Source of the DNA: Spirosoma fluviale
GTDB lineage: Bacteria > Bacteroidota > Bacteroidia > Cytophagales > Spirosomataceae
Length of the DNA stretch: 64,000 nucleotides
Reading direction: 5' to 3'
NCBI GenBank assembly: GCA_945906795.1
Contig: CAMDRO010000003.1
Location: 1-64,000 of the forward strand
The position numbers and the translations under genes were made by a program. Each line of letters opens with the position of its first letter. Within the stretch, counting starts at the first letter, position 1. Shown in pieces: positions 43,701-53,032 of the stretch. Under the pieces are notes generated by a model. It saw only the letters and a program-made list of their open reading frames with translations. It did no database searches and had not been told where the DNA came from.

Positions 43701-46700
43701 ATGAGGAAAACATTACTTTTATTGATGATTCTTTCGGTTGCTGCATTGAGTCCATTGTACGCCCAAGAAAGACAGGTTACTGGAAAAGTAACCAATGATG
43801 CGGGTGAGGCATTAGTTGGAGTAACTATCTCGGTCAAAGGAACGAACAGAGGCACCAATTCAGATGCGAATGGTTCGTTCAAAATTAATGCGGGACCTAC
43901 AAATTCTTTGATTGTGACCTATGTAGGGTATGTAAACCAAGAGATTTTGGTTGGTAGCAAGTCAGTGATTAATGTCCAATTAGTAGCGGCCAATGAAACT
44001 TTAGAAGAGGTGGTCGTGACTACATTTGGTACCGCCAAAAAGTCTTCTTTTACGGGTTCTTCTGCCAAGATTAGTGCGGAGAAATTAGCCGTTAGGCCTA
44101 TTACTAACATAGGCCAAGCCTTAGAAGGGATTGCTCCAGGGGTTACAACTACCTCGACATCGGGCCAACCAGGATCTTCTCCTGATGTTCGTATTCGTGG
44201 TTTTGGTTCTATTTCGTCATCCAATGCACCTTTGTATGTGGTGGATGGGGTACCTTTTTCTGCAAGTATTGCTAATTTAAATAATGACGATATTGAGACG
44301 ATCACAGTTTTAAAGGATGCGGCATCAACGGCTCTTTATGGAGCTCGAGCAGCGAATGGAGTGGTGATGGTGACGACCAAGAAAGGGACTAAAGGAAAGA
44401 ACTCGATCAATATTAAATACACCAAAGGATTTAATACCAGGGCGATGCCAGAGTATGATCGCGTAGGGCCTGCGGATTATTATCCTTTAATGTGGGAATC
44501 CAATCGAAACAATTTGGCTTATCGTGCTGCCAATCCGGTGGCCATCGCTACGGCCAATACCACAGCATCTGCTGGTTTAGGCGCCATTCTTGGTACAGGC
44601 TATAACGTATATGATGTACCGTTTGCTTCTTTAGTTGGAACCGATGGAAAATTAAATCCGGCGGCCAAATTAATCTACAATCCAGATGATTTAAATTGGG
44701 AGAAGGCCATTATGCGCCAAGGAGTTCGTGATGAGGTGAGTGCCAATTTCTCTGGATCCAATGGCAAGTCTGATTATTTCTTTTCTGTTTCTTATTTGAA
44801 CGATAAGGGATATCAGAACAAGTCGGACTATGATCGTTTTACGGCTCGTTTAAATGTTAATAACCAATTGAATGCTTGGTTAAAGGTAGGAACTAATATG
44901 ACTACCACGATGACTACTTCAAACCAGTCGACAGCTGATGGCGGAAATACTTTTGTCAATCCTTTCTTCTTCACTCGAGGGATGGCGCCAATTTATCCAG
45001 TGTATGCCTATAAGCCTGAATCACCAGGGACTTTTTTGAAGTTGGAAAATGGGAAAACTAGGTATGACTACGGAAACTTGAGTGCTTTGGGTTTGTCAAA
45101 TCGTCCTCAATATGGGGGTCGTCACGTGGTTGCGGAGACAGAATTGAATGAAAATTTCTTTAGAAGAAACCTTTTTGGGGGTCGTAGTTTTGCTGAAATC
45201 ACCTTTTTGAAAGATTTCAAATTCACGAATACGATTGGTTTGGATATTACCAATGCCAATACCGTTATTTTTGGAAATCCTGAAATTGGGGATGGTGCAC
45301 CCGCAGGCCGAGCACAAAATGAATTTGAGAATATAACCAATTATAATTTATCGCAATTGTTGAATTATAGCCATTCATTCGGCAAGCACAATGCGGATGC
45401 TTTAGTGGGTCATGAGAATTATAATTTAGTGAGTAATAATTTGGCCGGTTCTCGAAGCCAGCAAATTTTAGATGGTAATTATGAGTTGATCAATTTTACG
45501 ACGACTACTAATTTAACTTCTCAGTATGATTTGCGCCGAGTGGAAGGTTTTTTCTCCCGCGTGAATTATGATTATGATTCAAAATACTTTGTGTCGTTTT
45601 CAGCCCGTCGGGATGGATCCTCTAAATTCTATCAGGATAGGCGTTGGGGGACTTTTTATTCTATATCCGCTGCTTGGCGTTTAGACCAAGAAGATTTCAT
45701 GAAGGAGTTGACTTTCATCGATAACATGAAATTAAGAGGTTCTTATGGTCAAACAGGTAATGATGGTGGAATTAGTAATTATGCATGGCAACCACTTTAT
45801 GCTTTAGGTTGGAATAATGCGACTGAACCTGGTATCTTACAATCAAGTTTAGGTAGCAGAACTTTAGAATGGGAAACAAATACATCTTTTGATGTGGCCT
45901 TAGAATTTGGATTATTTAAAAACCGCATCAATGGAACTATCGAATATTTTGATCGTCAATCGACCAATTTGATTTTTGCGGTTCCTTTGCCATTATCGGT
46001 TGGTATTACTACTGAAACCAGAAACATTGGTTCCATGTTCAACAGAGGATTTGAGATTCAGTTAAGTGGTGATGTGGTAAAAACCAAAGACTTCGTTTGG
46101 AACATTGATGTAAATGCAACCAAATTGGAAAATAAAATCACCAAAATGCCGGCTCAAAGTAAGGAAATCATCGATGGAACTAAAAAGTTAAAAGAAGGTA
46201 GTTCTTTATATGATTATTGGTTACGTGAGTACAAAGGTGTGAACCCTGAAAATGGAGTGGCTGAGTATCGTGCCGTTTCGTATGTAGCTTCAAATTCAAG
46301 AATTACGGCTACTGGTGATACGTTAACCAACAACATTGCGAATGCAAGATTTTGGTATAATGGAACATCCATTCCTGATTTAACAGGTTCAGTAACTAAT
46401 TCAATCCGTTACAAAGGATTTACCTTGTCGGCTTTGTTGGTATACCAATTAGGCGGCAAAATTTATGATGCAGCCTATGCGGGCTTAATGGGTGCGGGAT
46501 ATCACAATGCAAAACATGTGGACATCTTGAATCGTTGGGTTAATCCGGGAGATAAAACCAATGTACCTAGAATGGACAATGGTCGAACGGCTGATTTTGA
46601 TGCCGCATCAGATCGTTGGTTGATTGATGGTAGTTACATGAATGTTCGTTCTGTGACCTTATCATACAATTTACCAAAAACCTTGGCTCGTAAATTAAAA

Positions 46701-46853
46701 ATGGATAATGCCCAAGTGTATTTAAGTGGTGAAAATTTCATTATGCTTTCAAAAAGAAGTGGAATGAATGTTCAACAAAATTTTGGAGGTACGACAAGTA
46801 ATGTCTATTCTCCAGCTAAATCTCTGGTTATTGGTCTTTCATTCTCTTTATAA
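43701..46853 (+). CDS. SusC/RagA-family TonB-linked outer-membrane transporter
   Basis: 1050 aa from ATG 43701 (MRKTLLLLMILSVAALSPLY is a clean signal; the frame extends 14 codons upstream from a TTG only). A CarboxypepD_reg domain (about 22-105; QVTGKVTNDAGEALVGVTIS) is followed by the plug (LYVVDGVPFSA, VLKDAASTALYGARAANGVV) and a 22-strand barrel. Length is normal for SusC. No N-terminal STN signalling domain, so no direct anti-sigma link. It imports glycan or peptide oligomers with the SusD lid protein encoded 11 bp later. The cargo is unknown. Confidence 0.93.
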   Translation: MRKTLLLLMILSVAALSPLYAQERQVTGKVTNDAGEALVGVTISVKGTNRGTNSDANGSFKINAGPTNSLIVTYVGYVNQEILVGSKSVINVQLVAANETLEEVVVTTFGTAKKSSFTGSSAKISAEKLAVRPITNIGQALEGIAPGVTTTSTSGQPGSSPDVRIRGFGSISSSNAPLYVVDGVPFSASIANLNNDDIETITVLKDAASTALYGARAANGVVMVTTKKGTKGKNSINIKYTKGFNTRAMPEYDRVGPADYYPLMWESNRNNLAYRAANPVAIATANTTASAGLGAILGTGYNVYDVPFASLVGTDGKLNPAAKLIYNPDDLNWEKAIMRQGVRDEVSANFSGSNGKSDYFFSVSYLNDKGYQNKSDYDRFTARLNVNNQLNAWLKVGTNMTTTMTTSNQSTADGGNTFVNPFFFTRGMAPIYPVYAYKPESPGTFLKLENGKTRYDYGNLSALGLSNRPQYGGRHVVAETELNENFFRRNLFGGRSFAEITFLKDFKFTNTIGLDITNANTVIFGNPEIGDGAPAGRAQNEFENITNYNLSQLLNYSHSFGKHNADALVGHENYNLVSNNLAGSRSQQILDGNYELINFTTTTNLTSQYDLRRVEGFFSRVNYDYDSKYFVSFSARRDGSSKFYQDRRWGTFYSISAAWRLDQEDFMKELTFIDNMKLRGSYGQTGNDGGISNYAWQPLYALGWNNATEPGILQSSLGSRTLEWETNTSFDVALEFGLFKNRINGTIEYFDRQSTNLIFAVPLPLSVGITTETRNIGSMFNRGFEIQLSGDVVKTKDFVWNIDVNATKLENKITKMPAQSKEIIDGTKKLKEGSSLYDYWLREYKGVNPENGVAEYRAVSYVASNSRITATGDTLTNNIANARFWYNGTSIPDLTGSVTNSIRYKGFTLSALLVYQLGGKIYDAAYAGLMGAGYHNAKHVDILNRWVNPGDKTNVPRMDNGRTADFDAASDRWLIDGSYMNVRSVTLSYNLPKTLARKLKMDNAQVYLSGENFIMLSKRSGMNVQQNFGGTTSNVYSPAKSLVIGLSFSL

Positions 46854-46864
46854 TTTTTAGAATC

Positions 46865-48346
46865 ATGAAAAATAAAATATTAATACTCTTAGCTTTTGTT
46901 TTCAGCATGATCTCTTTTTCATGCGAAACAGTTTATTTGGATGCTAGCCCGACGGCAAGTATCGATGCGGGCGCTGCGTATTCTACTACTAAGAATGCAG
47001 CTGCGGCGATTAATGGTATCTATCGCTCATTTGTTGTCCGTTACTTAGGTTCACAAGGTCATTCTGGACATCCTGCGATGATGATTATTTTGGACCATTT
47101 AGGGGATGACATGGTTCTTGGAACGACAGCCGCTTCTTGGCATGTGGGGGAAACTCGTTGGACCGCCCACCGTTCTGACGTCAATGTATTATCTCAATTT
47201 CCTTATGAGATGTATTATCGATTTATTGGTAATGCCAACATTGGAATTGCGAATATCGATAAGGCCGTGGGACCTCAATCAGATAAAAATACCTTGAAAG
47301 GAGAGGCCTTGGCATTGCGTGCTTTTAGTTATTTCAACTTAGTTCAGATATATGGCAAGCGTTATGATGCTGCTGCAAAGCCTAATGCACAATTAGGAAT
47401 TCCTTTAGTATTAGAGCCAACGACCGAAGGAAAAGCAAGAAATACGGTTGAGGAAGTTTATACGCAAATCAATAAGGATTTAGACGCTGCTGCGGCTTTA
47501 TTGACCTCTGCTCAGGCAAACAAATCACACATCAATCTTAATGTGGTGAAAGGTTTGCAAGCTAGAGTTGCTTTGGTTCAGCAAAACTGGGCTAATGCAG
47601 CCAAATATGCGGCTGAGGCGCGTGCGGGTTATATGCCTATGACAGCTGCTCAATATGCGGATGGCTTCCAAGACATTGCCAATTCAGAATGGATGTGGGG
47701 ATTTGATCACTTAGAAGATCAAACAGAATATTTTGGTGCATACCATTCATATATTTCTTGTAATTATAACTCTACGGTGATACGTACCTATCCTAAAGCT
47801 ATAAATAGCTTGTTGTACAATCAAATTTCGCCAAGTGATGTTCGTGCCAAAATGTGGGTAAGAACGCCGACGGCAGCGAATACAATTGTTCCTCCAGGTG
47901 GCGTGCGTGTGCCATTTTTAAATCAAAAGTTCCGTTTGCCAGGTGTTCCATCTACGTCTGCCATGGGTGATGTGCCCTACATGCGTGCCGCAGAAATGTA
48001 TTTGATAGAATCGGAAGCCAAAGTTCGTTTAGGAGATAATGCAGGTGCGGCTACTGTGTTAAGTTCACTTATTAAGATCAGGGACGCTAATTATGTAACT
48101 TCGACCAAAACGGGTACGGCCTTATTAGATGAAATTTTACTTCATCGTCGTATCGAATTATGGGGTGAGGGTCACCGTTTCTTAGATTTGAAGCGTATGA
48201 ATGCACCTTTGAATCGGAATGGAGCTAATCACATTGCTTCCGTGGTTTTATTGTATGACGTGGCGCCTGGTGATGTGCGCTGGGAATTCTTAATCCCTCG
48301 TCGTGAGATCAATGCTAATACAGCGATTGTTCAAAACCCGCTTTAA
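46865..48346 (+). CDS. SusD/RagB-family surface lipoprotein
   Basis: 493 aa. Lipoprotein signal with Cys20 (MISFSCETV). The TPR-rich alpha fold of SusD is recognisable in LKGEALALRAFSYFNLVQIY, NTVEEVYTQINKDLDAAAA and DEILLHRRIELWGEGHRFLD, the most conserved SusD signatures. It acts as the ligand-binding lid on the SusC barrel. It starts 11 bp after SusC and is followed by a strong terminator, so SusC-SusD is a two-gene operon. No surface glycosidase is directly attached to it, which makes the cargo hard to predict. Confidence 0.92.
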   Translation: MKNKILILLAFVFSMISFSCETVYLDASPTASIDAGAAYSTTKNAAAAINGIYRSFVVRYLGSQGHSGHPAMMIILDHLGDDMVLGTTAASWHVGETRWTAHRSDVNVLSQFPYEMYYRFIGNANIGIANIDKAVGPQSDKNTLKGEALALRAFSYFNLVQIYGKRYDAAAKPNAQLGIPLVLEPTTEGKARNTVEEVYTQINKDLDAAAALLTSAQANKSHINLNVVKGLQARVALVQQNWANAAKYAAEARAGYMPMTAAQYADGFQDIANSEWMWGFDHLEDQTEYFGAYHSYISCNYNSTVIRTYPKAINSLLYNQISPSDVRAKMWVRTPTAANTIVPPGGVRVPFLNQKFRLPGVPSTSAMGDVPYMRAAEMYLIESEAKVRLGDNAGAATVLSSLIKIRDANYVTSTKTGTALLDEILLHRRIELWGEGHRFLDLKRMNAPLNRNGANHIASVVLLYDVAPGDVRWEFLIPRREINANTAIVQNPL

Positions 48347-48362
48347 ATTTTAATTTTAATGG

Positions 48363-48395
48363 AAAAGGTGGCTAATTTATTAGCCACCTTTTTTT
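48363..48395 (+). terminator. Rho-independent terminator after SusD
   Basis: A perfect 9-bp stem (GGTGGCTAA with TTAGCCACC, 48367-48388, loop TTTA), extended by A/T pairs, is followed by seven T. It begins 17 bp after the SusD stop and lies within what would otherwise be the extended N-terminus of the next reading frame, which helps set that gene's start at 48425. Confidence 0.88.
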
Positions 48396-48424
48396 ATATT
48401 GTCGCATCCTATAAATCTATCAAA

Positions 48425-50830
48425 ATGAAGACATTTTTAAACACCATTTTATTATTCATTTTTGTCTTAGGTGCAGCTTCTGCCCAAGATGCGATTGAAT
48501 ACCAAAAACCACCCCAAGCAATAGCGGATTTGTTATTGGCAAAACCCACTCCTAGCATTCGGATCGACAGCAAAGCGGAATGGATGCTTTTGAGTGAGCG
48601 GAATTCGTATCCGACGGTGGAAGAGTTAGGCCAACCAGAAAACCGAATCGCAGGTTTGCGATTAAATCCTAATAATTTTTCTCAAAGTCGGCAATTATTT
48701 ATCAATAGCCTTTCTTTGAAAAATTTAAAATCAAATCAAAGTTTCTCGATTACAGGACTACCTAAAAATCCGTTGATATCAAGTATTTCATGGAGCCCAA
48801 CAGAGAAAAAAATTGCCTTTCTTCAAACGGAATCTGATCGCGTTGATCTATACCTGATTGATTTAGCAACTAAAAAAGCTTCCAAAATCAATCTAAAACC
48901 GTTGAATAATATAATGGGGAATGCATATTTATGGGTGGATGATCAAACCATTTTGTACAAATCCATCATTCATGCTGCTAGCGGGGCACCTAAAAAACCG
49001 ATTACACCGAAGGGGCCTACAATCCAACAAAACATCGGGAAGGCCGCTCCAAGACCTACGTATCAGGACTTAATTAAATCGCCTTATGATGAGCAGTTGT
49101 TTGAGTATTATGCACAAGCTCAATTGATTTTATCTAAAAATGGCCAAGAAAAGGCGATTGGCAAGTCGGAAATATTCATTGCTTTATCTTTTTCTCCCGA
49201 TAAAAATTATGTATTAACAAGGACGATTAAAAAGCCTTTTTCTTATGTTGTTCCGGCTTATGGATTTCCTACGACCGTTGGCATTATGGATATGTCGGGG
49301 AAGGCAATCAAGATATTAGCCGATCTTCCATCCACTGAAAATGTGCCTTCTGGATACGATAATACCCAAAATGTTCCAAGGGACTTTGAATGGCGGGACG
49401 ACGAAGCTTCCACAGTCGTTTGGGCCATGCCTTTAGACAGTGGTTTGATTAAGAAATCGGTTGAGTTTCATGATGCGGTTTACAGTCTTTCCGCTCCATT
49501 TACAGGGGAAGCCAAGGAATTGTTTAAGACGAAATCAAGATTTTCAGGAACCATTTGGGGAGATGTTAATTTAGCGCTGATCACTGAAGTTTCTCGCGCA
49601 AAACAAAGCTCTCGAGTGAGTCGGTATAGTTCCATGACTAAAAGTGTTGAGCTTTTATACGAACGCAACTTCACGGATGCGTATAATAGTCCTGGAATGC
49701 CAGTCTATCGTAAGAATAATTATGGCCGATTGGTTATTCAGACAACGGATAATGGAAGTAAAATATTGATGAATAATCCTGTGGGTTCATCTGCCAAAGG
49801 AGATTTGCCCTTTTTGTCTAAGTTTGATTTGAATACGAAAAAAAATGAAATCATTTGGCGATCAACGGAAGGAAGTTTTGAATTAGTTGAAGATGTCATT
49901 GATGCCGATAAATTAATCATTGTAACACGTAAAGAATCTCAAAAAGAAGTTCCTAATTATTACATCAAACACCTGATCACGAAGCAGGCTGACCAATTAA
50001 TCACTAATTTTGTCAATCCATATCCAGGCCTAGCAGGTATTTCAAAGGAGAAAATAAAATATAAGCGAGCGGATGGAGTCGATTTAACGGGTGATTTATA
50101 TTTGCCGAAAGGCTATAATAAGGAAAAGGATGGTCCATTGCCTGTCTTGATTTGGGCCTATCCACGTGAATTTAATTCGGCTGCTGATGCGGCACAAATT
50201 CGCGGAAGCAAGGATCGATTTACTACCTTAAGTTGGGCTTCCCCCATCTATTACGTCACTCAAGGTTTTGCCATTTTAGATAATGCGGAAATGCCTATTG
50301 TGGCTACAGGTGGTGAAAAAAAACCGAATGATAATTTTGTGGAGCAATTAAAGTTGAATGCAGAGGCGGCAATCAATTATTTGTCAGAATTGGGAGTTGG
50401 AGATCGCAAACGAATGGCGGTAGGAGGCCATAGTTATGGGGCTTTTATGACGGCCAATTTACTGGCACATACGGATTTGTTTAAAGCTGGAATCGCTCGA
50501 AGTGGAGCTTATAACCGCAGTTTAACCCCTTTTGGTTTTCAAAATGAGGATCGCACCTATTGGCAAGCACCCAAATTGTATTTTGAAATGAGTCCATTTA
50601 GCTATGCGGACAAAATCAAGGAGCCTATTTTATTAATTCATGGTGAGGCTGATGATAATACGGGTACTTATCCGATCAATAGTGAGCGCTTATATGCAGC
50701 CATCAAAGGCAATGGGGGAACTACTCGTTTTGTTTTCTTACCTTATGAAGCGCATAGTTACCGAGGCAAAGAAAATTTATTACACATGCTATGGGAGCAA
50801 AATAACTGGTTGCAAAAGTTTGTGAAATAA
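48425..50830 (+). CDS. Secreted S9-family serine peptidase (prolyl oligopeptidase-like)
   Basis: 801 aa from ATG 48425, the start of a signal peptide (MKTFLNTILLFIFVLG). The frame runs 66 bp further upstream, but only through the SusD terminator. An N-terminal beta-propeller (about 60-550) precedes an alpha/beta hydrolase domain with nucleophile Ser670 (GGHSYGAF), Asp743/744 (HGEADDNTG) and His777 (YEAHSY), a complete triad. It resembles the S9 glutamyl/dipeptidyl peptidases common in Bacteroidota. Its place after SusCD could mean peptide use, but the terminator argues for separate expression. Substrate preference is not determined. Confidence 0.87.
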   Translation: MKTFLNTILLFIFVLGAASAQDAIEYQKPPQAIADLLLAKPTPSIRIDSKAEWMLLSERNSYPTVEELGQPENRIAGLRLNPNNFSQSRQLFINSLSLKNLKSNQSFSITGLPKNPLISSISWSPTEKKIAFLQTESDRVDLYLIDLATKKASKINLKPLNNIMGNAYLWVDDQTILYKSIIHAASGAPKKPITPKGPTIQQNIGKAAPRPTYQDLIKSPYDEQLFEYYAQAQLILSKNGQEKAIGKSEIFIALSFSPDKNYVLTRTIKKPFSYVVPAYGFPTTVGIMDMSGKAIKILADLPSTENVPSGYDNTQNVPRDFEWRDDEASTVVWAMPLDSGLIKKSVEFHDAVYSLSAPFTGEAKELFKTKSRFSGTIWGDVNLALITEVSRAKQSSRVSRYSSMTKSVELLYERNFTDAYNSPGMPVYRKNNYGRLVIQTTDNGSKILMNNPVGSSAKGDLPFLSKFDLNTKKNEIIWRSTEGSFELVEDVIDADKLIIVTRKESQKEVPNYYIKHLITKQADQLITNFVNPYPGLAGISKEKIKYKRADGVDLTGDLYLPKGYNKEKDGPLPVLIWAYPREFNSAADAAQIRGSKDRFTTLSWASPIYYVTQGFAILDNAEMPIVATGGEKKPNDNFVEQLKLNAEAAINYLSELGVGDRKRMAVGGHSYGAFMTANLLAHTDLFKAGIARSGAYNRSLTPFGFQNEDRTYWQAPKLYFEMSPFSYADKIKEPILLIHGEADDNTGTYPINSERLYAAIKGNGGTTRFVFLPYEAHSYRGKENLLHMLWEQNNWLQKFVK

Positions 50831-50841
50831 AGGAATCTTTT

Positions 50842-50884
50842 TCAATCTTCTCGGTTCTCATTTCATGAAAATCGAGAAGATTGA
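50842..50884 (+). terminator. Hairpin terminator after the S9 peptidase
   Basis: CAATCTTCTCG (50843-50853) pairs with CGAGAAGATTG (50873-50883), an 11-bp stem around a 19-base loop that itself contains a small palindrome, followed by ATTTTATTA. The weak T-tract makes it a modest terminator for the peptidase, facing the convergent ATPase gene. Confidence 0.6.
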
Positions 50885-50960
50885 TTTTATTATCCGATAT
50901 GCAAGAATATTTTCAAATTAGAATTTTATTGAAATTTTGCGAATTTTTCCCTGTGCTTAT

Positions 50961-52163
50961 TTACTCAGGGAACTCCCATTTCCAAAATGGAACGCATTTT
51001 ATTGTTTTGTCTAATATCAATATATCATCCTCTTGATTCGCTGTTACAATCGTAGAGCTACTTAATTCGATGGACTCCATCGCTTCTTTGAGGCCATTTA
51101 TTTCTCTTTTATTATTTTCAGCGCTTAGTTCCCAACATACTTGGACCGCATGATAAGTCCCTTTCCACTGATAAATAAAATCGGTTTCTCCTTTATTTTT
51201 AAAATACCAAACTGATTTTGTTTTTCTTCTTATTTCTAAAAATACCATATTTTCTAATATTCGACCATAATCTTCATGCATTTGTGTCGAATTTTGCAGA
51301 GCTAAAACATGATCAATGACATATATTTTTTTTTCATTGACTTGTTGTTTCTTGTAGCTAAAATCAAATCGCTGCACTGGAAAAAGAAGGTAACTGTCTT
51401 CTAAAAAGCGGACAAAATTGGTGACCGTATTAACCGATTTTATTTCATAGTTTTTGGCCAATTTGTTAAATGTAAACGGTCTAGCCATATTATTAATTAA
51501 ATGTAGCGCAATGATGGTTAGTTCCTGTACATTTCTAATCCCGTTTCTAACAGCAATGTCCCTATAAACAATATCTTTAAATAGCTCTTGATGATATTTT
51601 TTAGTTTCATGCGCTATAAATTCAGGGAATCCACCAATAGCCATGTAAGCCTTAAATGATATCTCGCTTGTTGTCAGTTTTTTATAAGAACAAAACTCAC
51701 GATATGAAAAGGGAAAAACCTCATGACTGATATGTCGGCCTGTTAATAAAGTCCCCAGCTCTTTGCTTAATAATTTAGCATTTGAACCCGTGATAGCAAA
51801 ATGCAATTTTCTTTCTAAGCCTTGGCGAATGTACTTTTCCCAATGATCAATATTCTGAATTTCGTCAAATTGAAATTGATTTACTTTTGGCCAAATTTTC
51901 TCAATGGTGTAAAAATCATTCACCGTAAATTCAATAAACCTAGGATCATCAAAATGGACATAGCCAATCTTATTCCCCGATTTTTTCGAGATTAATTGTT
52001 TTAATATGGTGCTTTTGCCTGATCTGCGCACCCCCGTTAAAATGACGGCAAAGGGCAAATCAATTTGAATTTCCTTTTCTATTTCCCTCGCAATGTTGGA
52101 GGGGTCCGATTTAAAATATTTGTGTTGATCCAATAAAAGATCTTTTATTATGGGCCGCAGCAT
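50961..52163 (-). CDS. AAA_14 / DUF4143 ATPase
   Basis: 400 aa. Walker A GVRRSGKST at 44-52, Walker B FQFDE ending at Glu101, sensor-like AITGSNAKLLSKELGT, arginine-containing GRHISHEVFPFSYREF, then the DUF4143 C-terminal half. That half ends in a nuclease-like stretch (ETDFIYQWKGTYHAVQVCW) resembling the fold fused in this family. The family (archaeal-type ATPase, COG1373) is widespread, patchily distributed and functionally unknown. A 23-bp-period repeat lies just upstream of its start. It neighbours a toxin-antitoxin pair, so this stretch looks accessory. No transfer genes are seen. Confidence 0.88.
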   Translation of the reverse strand: MLRPIIKDLLLDQHKYFKSDPSNIAREIEKEIQIDLPFAVILTGVRRSGKSTILKQLISKKSGNKIGYVHFDDPRFIEFTVNDFYTIEKIWPKVNQFQFDEIQNIDHWEKYIRQGLERKLHFAITGSNAKLLSKELGTLLTGRHISHEVFPFSYREFCSYKKLTTSEISFKAYMAIGGFPEFIAHETKKYHQELFKDIVYRDIAVRNGIRNVQELTIIALHLINNMARPFTFNKLAKNYEIKSVNTVTNFVRFLEDSYLLFPVQRFDFSYKKQQVNEKKIYVIDHVLALQNSTQMHEDYGRILENMVFLEIRRKTKSVWYFKNKGETDFIYQWKGTYHAVQVCWELSAENNKREINGLKEAMESIELSSSTIVTANQEDDILILDKTIKCVPFWKWEFPE

Positions 52164-52183
52164 AAATAATAGTTTATTTTACA

Positions 52184-52275
52184 AATATACAATAATTTAT
52201 ATTATTAATATACAACAGTATATTTTATTAATATACAATAATTTATATTACTAATATACACTATTAGATTAAATT
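52184..52275. repeat. 23-bp-period tandem repeat (iteron-like) upstream of the ATPase
   Basis: AATATACA recurs four times at exactly 23-bp spacing (52184, 52207, 52230, 52253). Copies one and three are identical over 21 bp; the second shares its end as well, and the fourth decays after the octamer. The array starts 21 bp upstream of the ATPase ATG, so it covers its promoter and leader. It could be a regulator-binding array or a copy-number-variable switch. Confidence 0.75.
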
Positions 52276-52322
52276 ATAAAACCTTAATGTGAGGATGCCT
52301 TATTGCTTAGGAATAACCTGTT

Positions 52323-52661
52323 TTACGATAGGTCCAATACAATTTTCAAATTGGACTTCAACTGGGATATTTGTGATTTAGTCAGCGAGCCTATTTTCTG
52401 CATCAATCTCATGTTGTCAATGGCTCGAATTTGGTCCACAAGAATATCACTTAATTGATCTAAGGTTTCTATGTTAATGTGCACTCTTAGAATCTTGGCA
52501 TCTAAATTTATTTGCGATGTGATCGGACAAATTAAAGTAGACCCATGTGAGGCATTCATTAAATTAGTTTGAATCACAACGACTGGTCTTGTTTTGCCAG
52601 GTTCTGTTCCCCGGCTTGGACTTAAATTAGCCAGCCAAATGTCGTATTGATTAATCTTCAT
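52323..52661 (-). CDS. MazF/PemK-type toxin
   Basis: 112 aa. YDIWLANLSPSRGTEPGKTR, PVVVIQTN and TLICPITSQI are the conserved PemK/MazF core; the first Arg-rich loop and the Ser/Thr of the active site are present. Known role: sequence-specific endoribonuclease that arrests growth. Its start overlaps the antitoxin stop by 11 bp, the standard arrangement with the antitoxin first. Length is normal, so it looks functional. The cleavage site is unknown. Confidence 0.9.
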   Translation of the reverse strand: MKINQYDIWLANLSPSRGTEPGKTRPVVVIQTNLMNASHGSTLICPITSQINLDAKILRVHINIETLDQLSDILVDQIRAIDNMRLMQKIGSLTKSQISQLKSNLKIVLDLS

Positions 52662-52881
52662 CTCTCAATAACTCGAACTCTTTCAATATTTCCAAAGAAT
52701 TTTCGCTGACCAATTTTGATTCTTGAGTGAGTTGATTTTTTAATAGGCGCCGCTTTTGATAGGTATTGTACAAATTTACCGCTTCATTGATGTATCTATT
52801 TCTAGCTATTTTTAAATGACTAGTGATTTCTTCTGCCTCTGCGTAAATAGGATCGTCTAGTTTTAAGGATAGTGTTTTCAT
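52651..52881 (-). CDS. Antitoxin of the MazF-like toxin (ribbon-helix-helix type)
   Basis: 76 aa from ATG 52881; an in-frame TTG five codons earlier is less likely. The first 45 residues have the beta-helix-helix pattern of ribbon-helix-helix proteins (MKTLSLKLDDPIYAEAEEIT, then IARNRYINEAVNLY), and the charged tail (ILKEFELLRDED) would wrap the toxin. It overlaps the toxin gene by 11 bp, implying translational coupling. A 14-bp palindrome upstream may be its operator. The antitoxin family name is not certain. Confidence 0.85.
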   Translation of the reverse strand: MKTLSLKLDDPIYAEAEEITSHLKIARNRYINEAVNLYNTYQKRRLLKNQLTQESKLVSENSLEILKEFELLRDED

Positions 52882-52908
52882 CTCATTTTTTTTCAAAGGT
52901 ATGCATTA

Positions 52909-52922
52909 AAAGTATATACTTT
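52909..52922. promoter_or_regulatory. 14-bp palindrome, candidate antitoxin operator
   Basis: AAAGTATATACTTT is a perfect palindrome 27 bp upstream of the antitoxin ATG, where autoregulation by an RHH antitoxin is expected. It also lies in the divergent region shared with the DUF1080 gene at 53033. Short A/T palindromes arise easily by chance. Confidence 0.4.
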
Positions 52923-53032
52923 CTCATTAAGTTCATTTTATTTATAACATTTTCTTATTTTAATTGGTTAATTTCAAAAAAATATCTCTTTTGAGAGATT
53001 TACAGAAACCTTTAATTAAACCAATCATTGCT

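Noticed and set aside
43919-44305. 128-codon open frame antisense to SusC
   Set aside because: Mirrors the SusC plug coding sequence and shows no motifs or start context.
48359-48424. N-terminal extension of the S9 peptidase frame starting at 48359
   Set aside because: These codons are the SusD terminator hairpin and T-tract; a clean signal peptide starts at 48425.
50961-52881. A defence island or prophage around the ATPase and toxin-antitoxin genes
   Set aside because: Only three genes, no integrase, phage structural, restriction or CRISPR genes, and no attachment repeats were seen.
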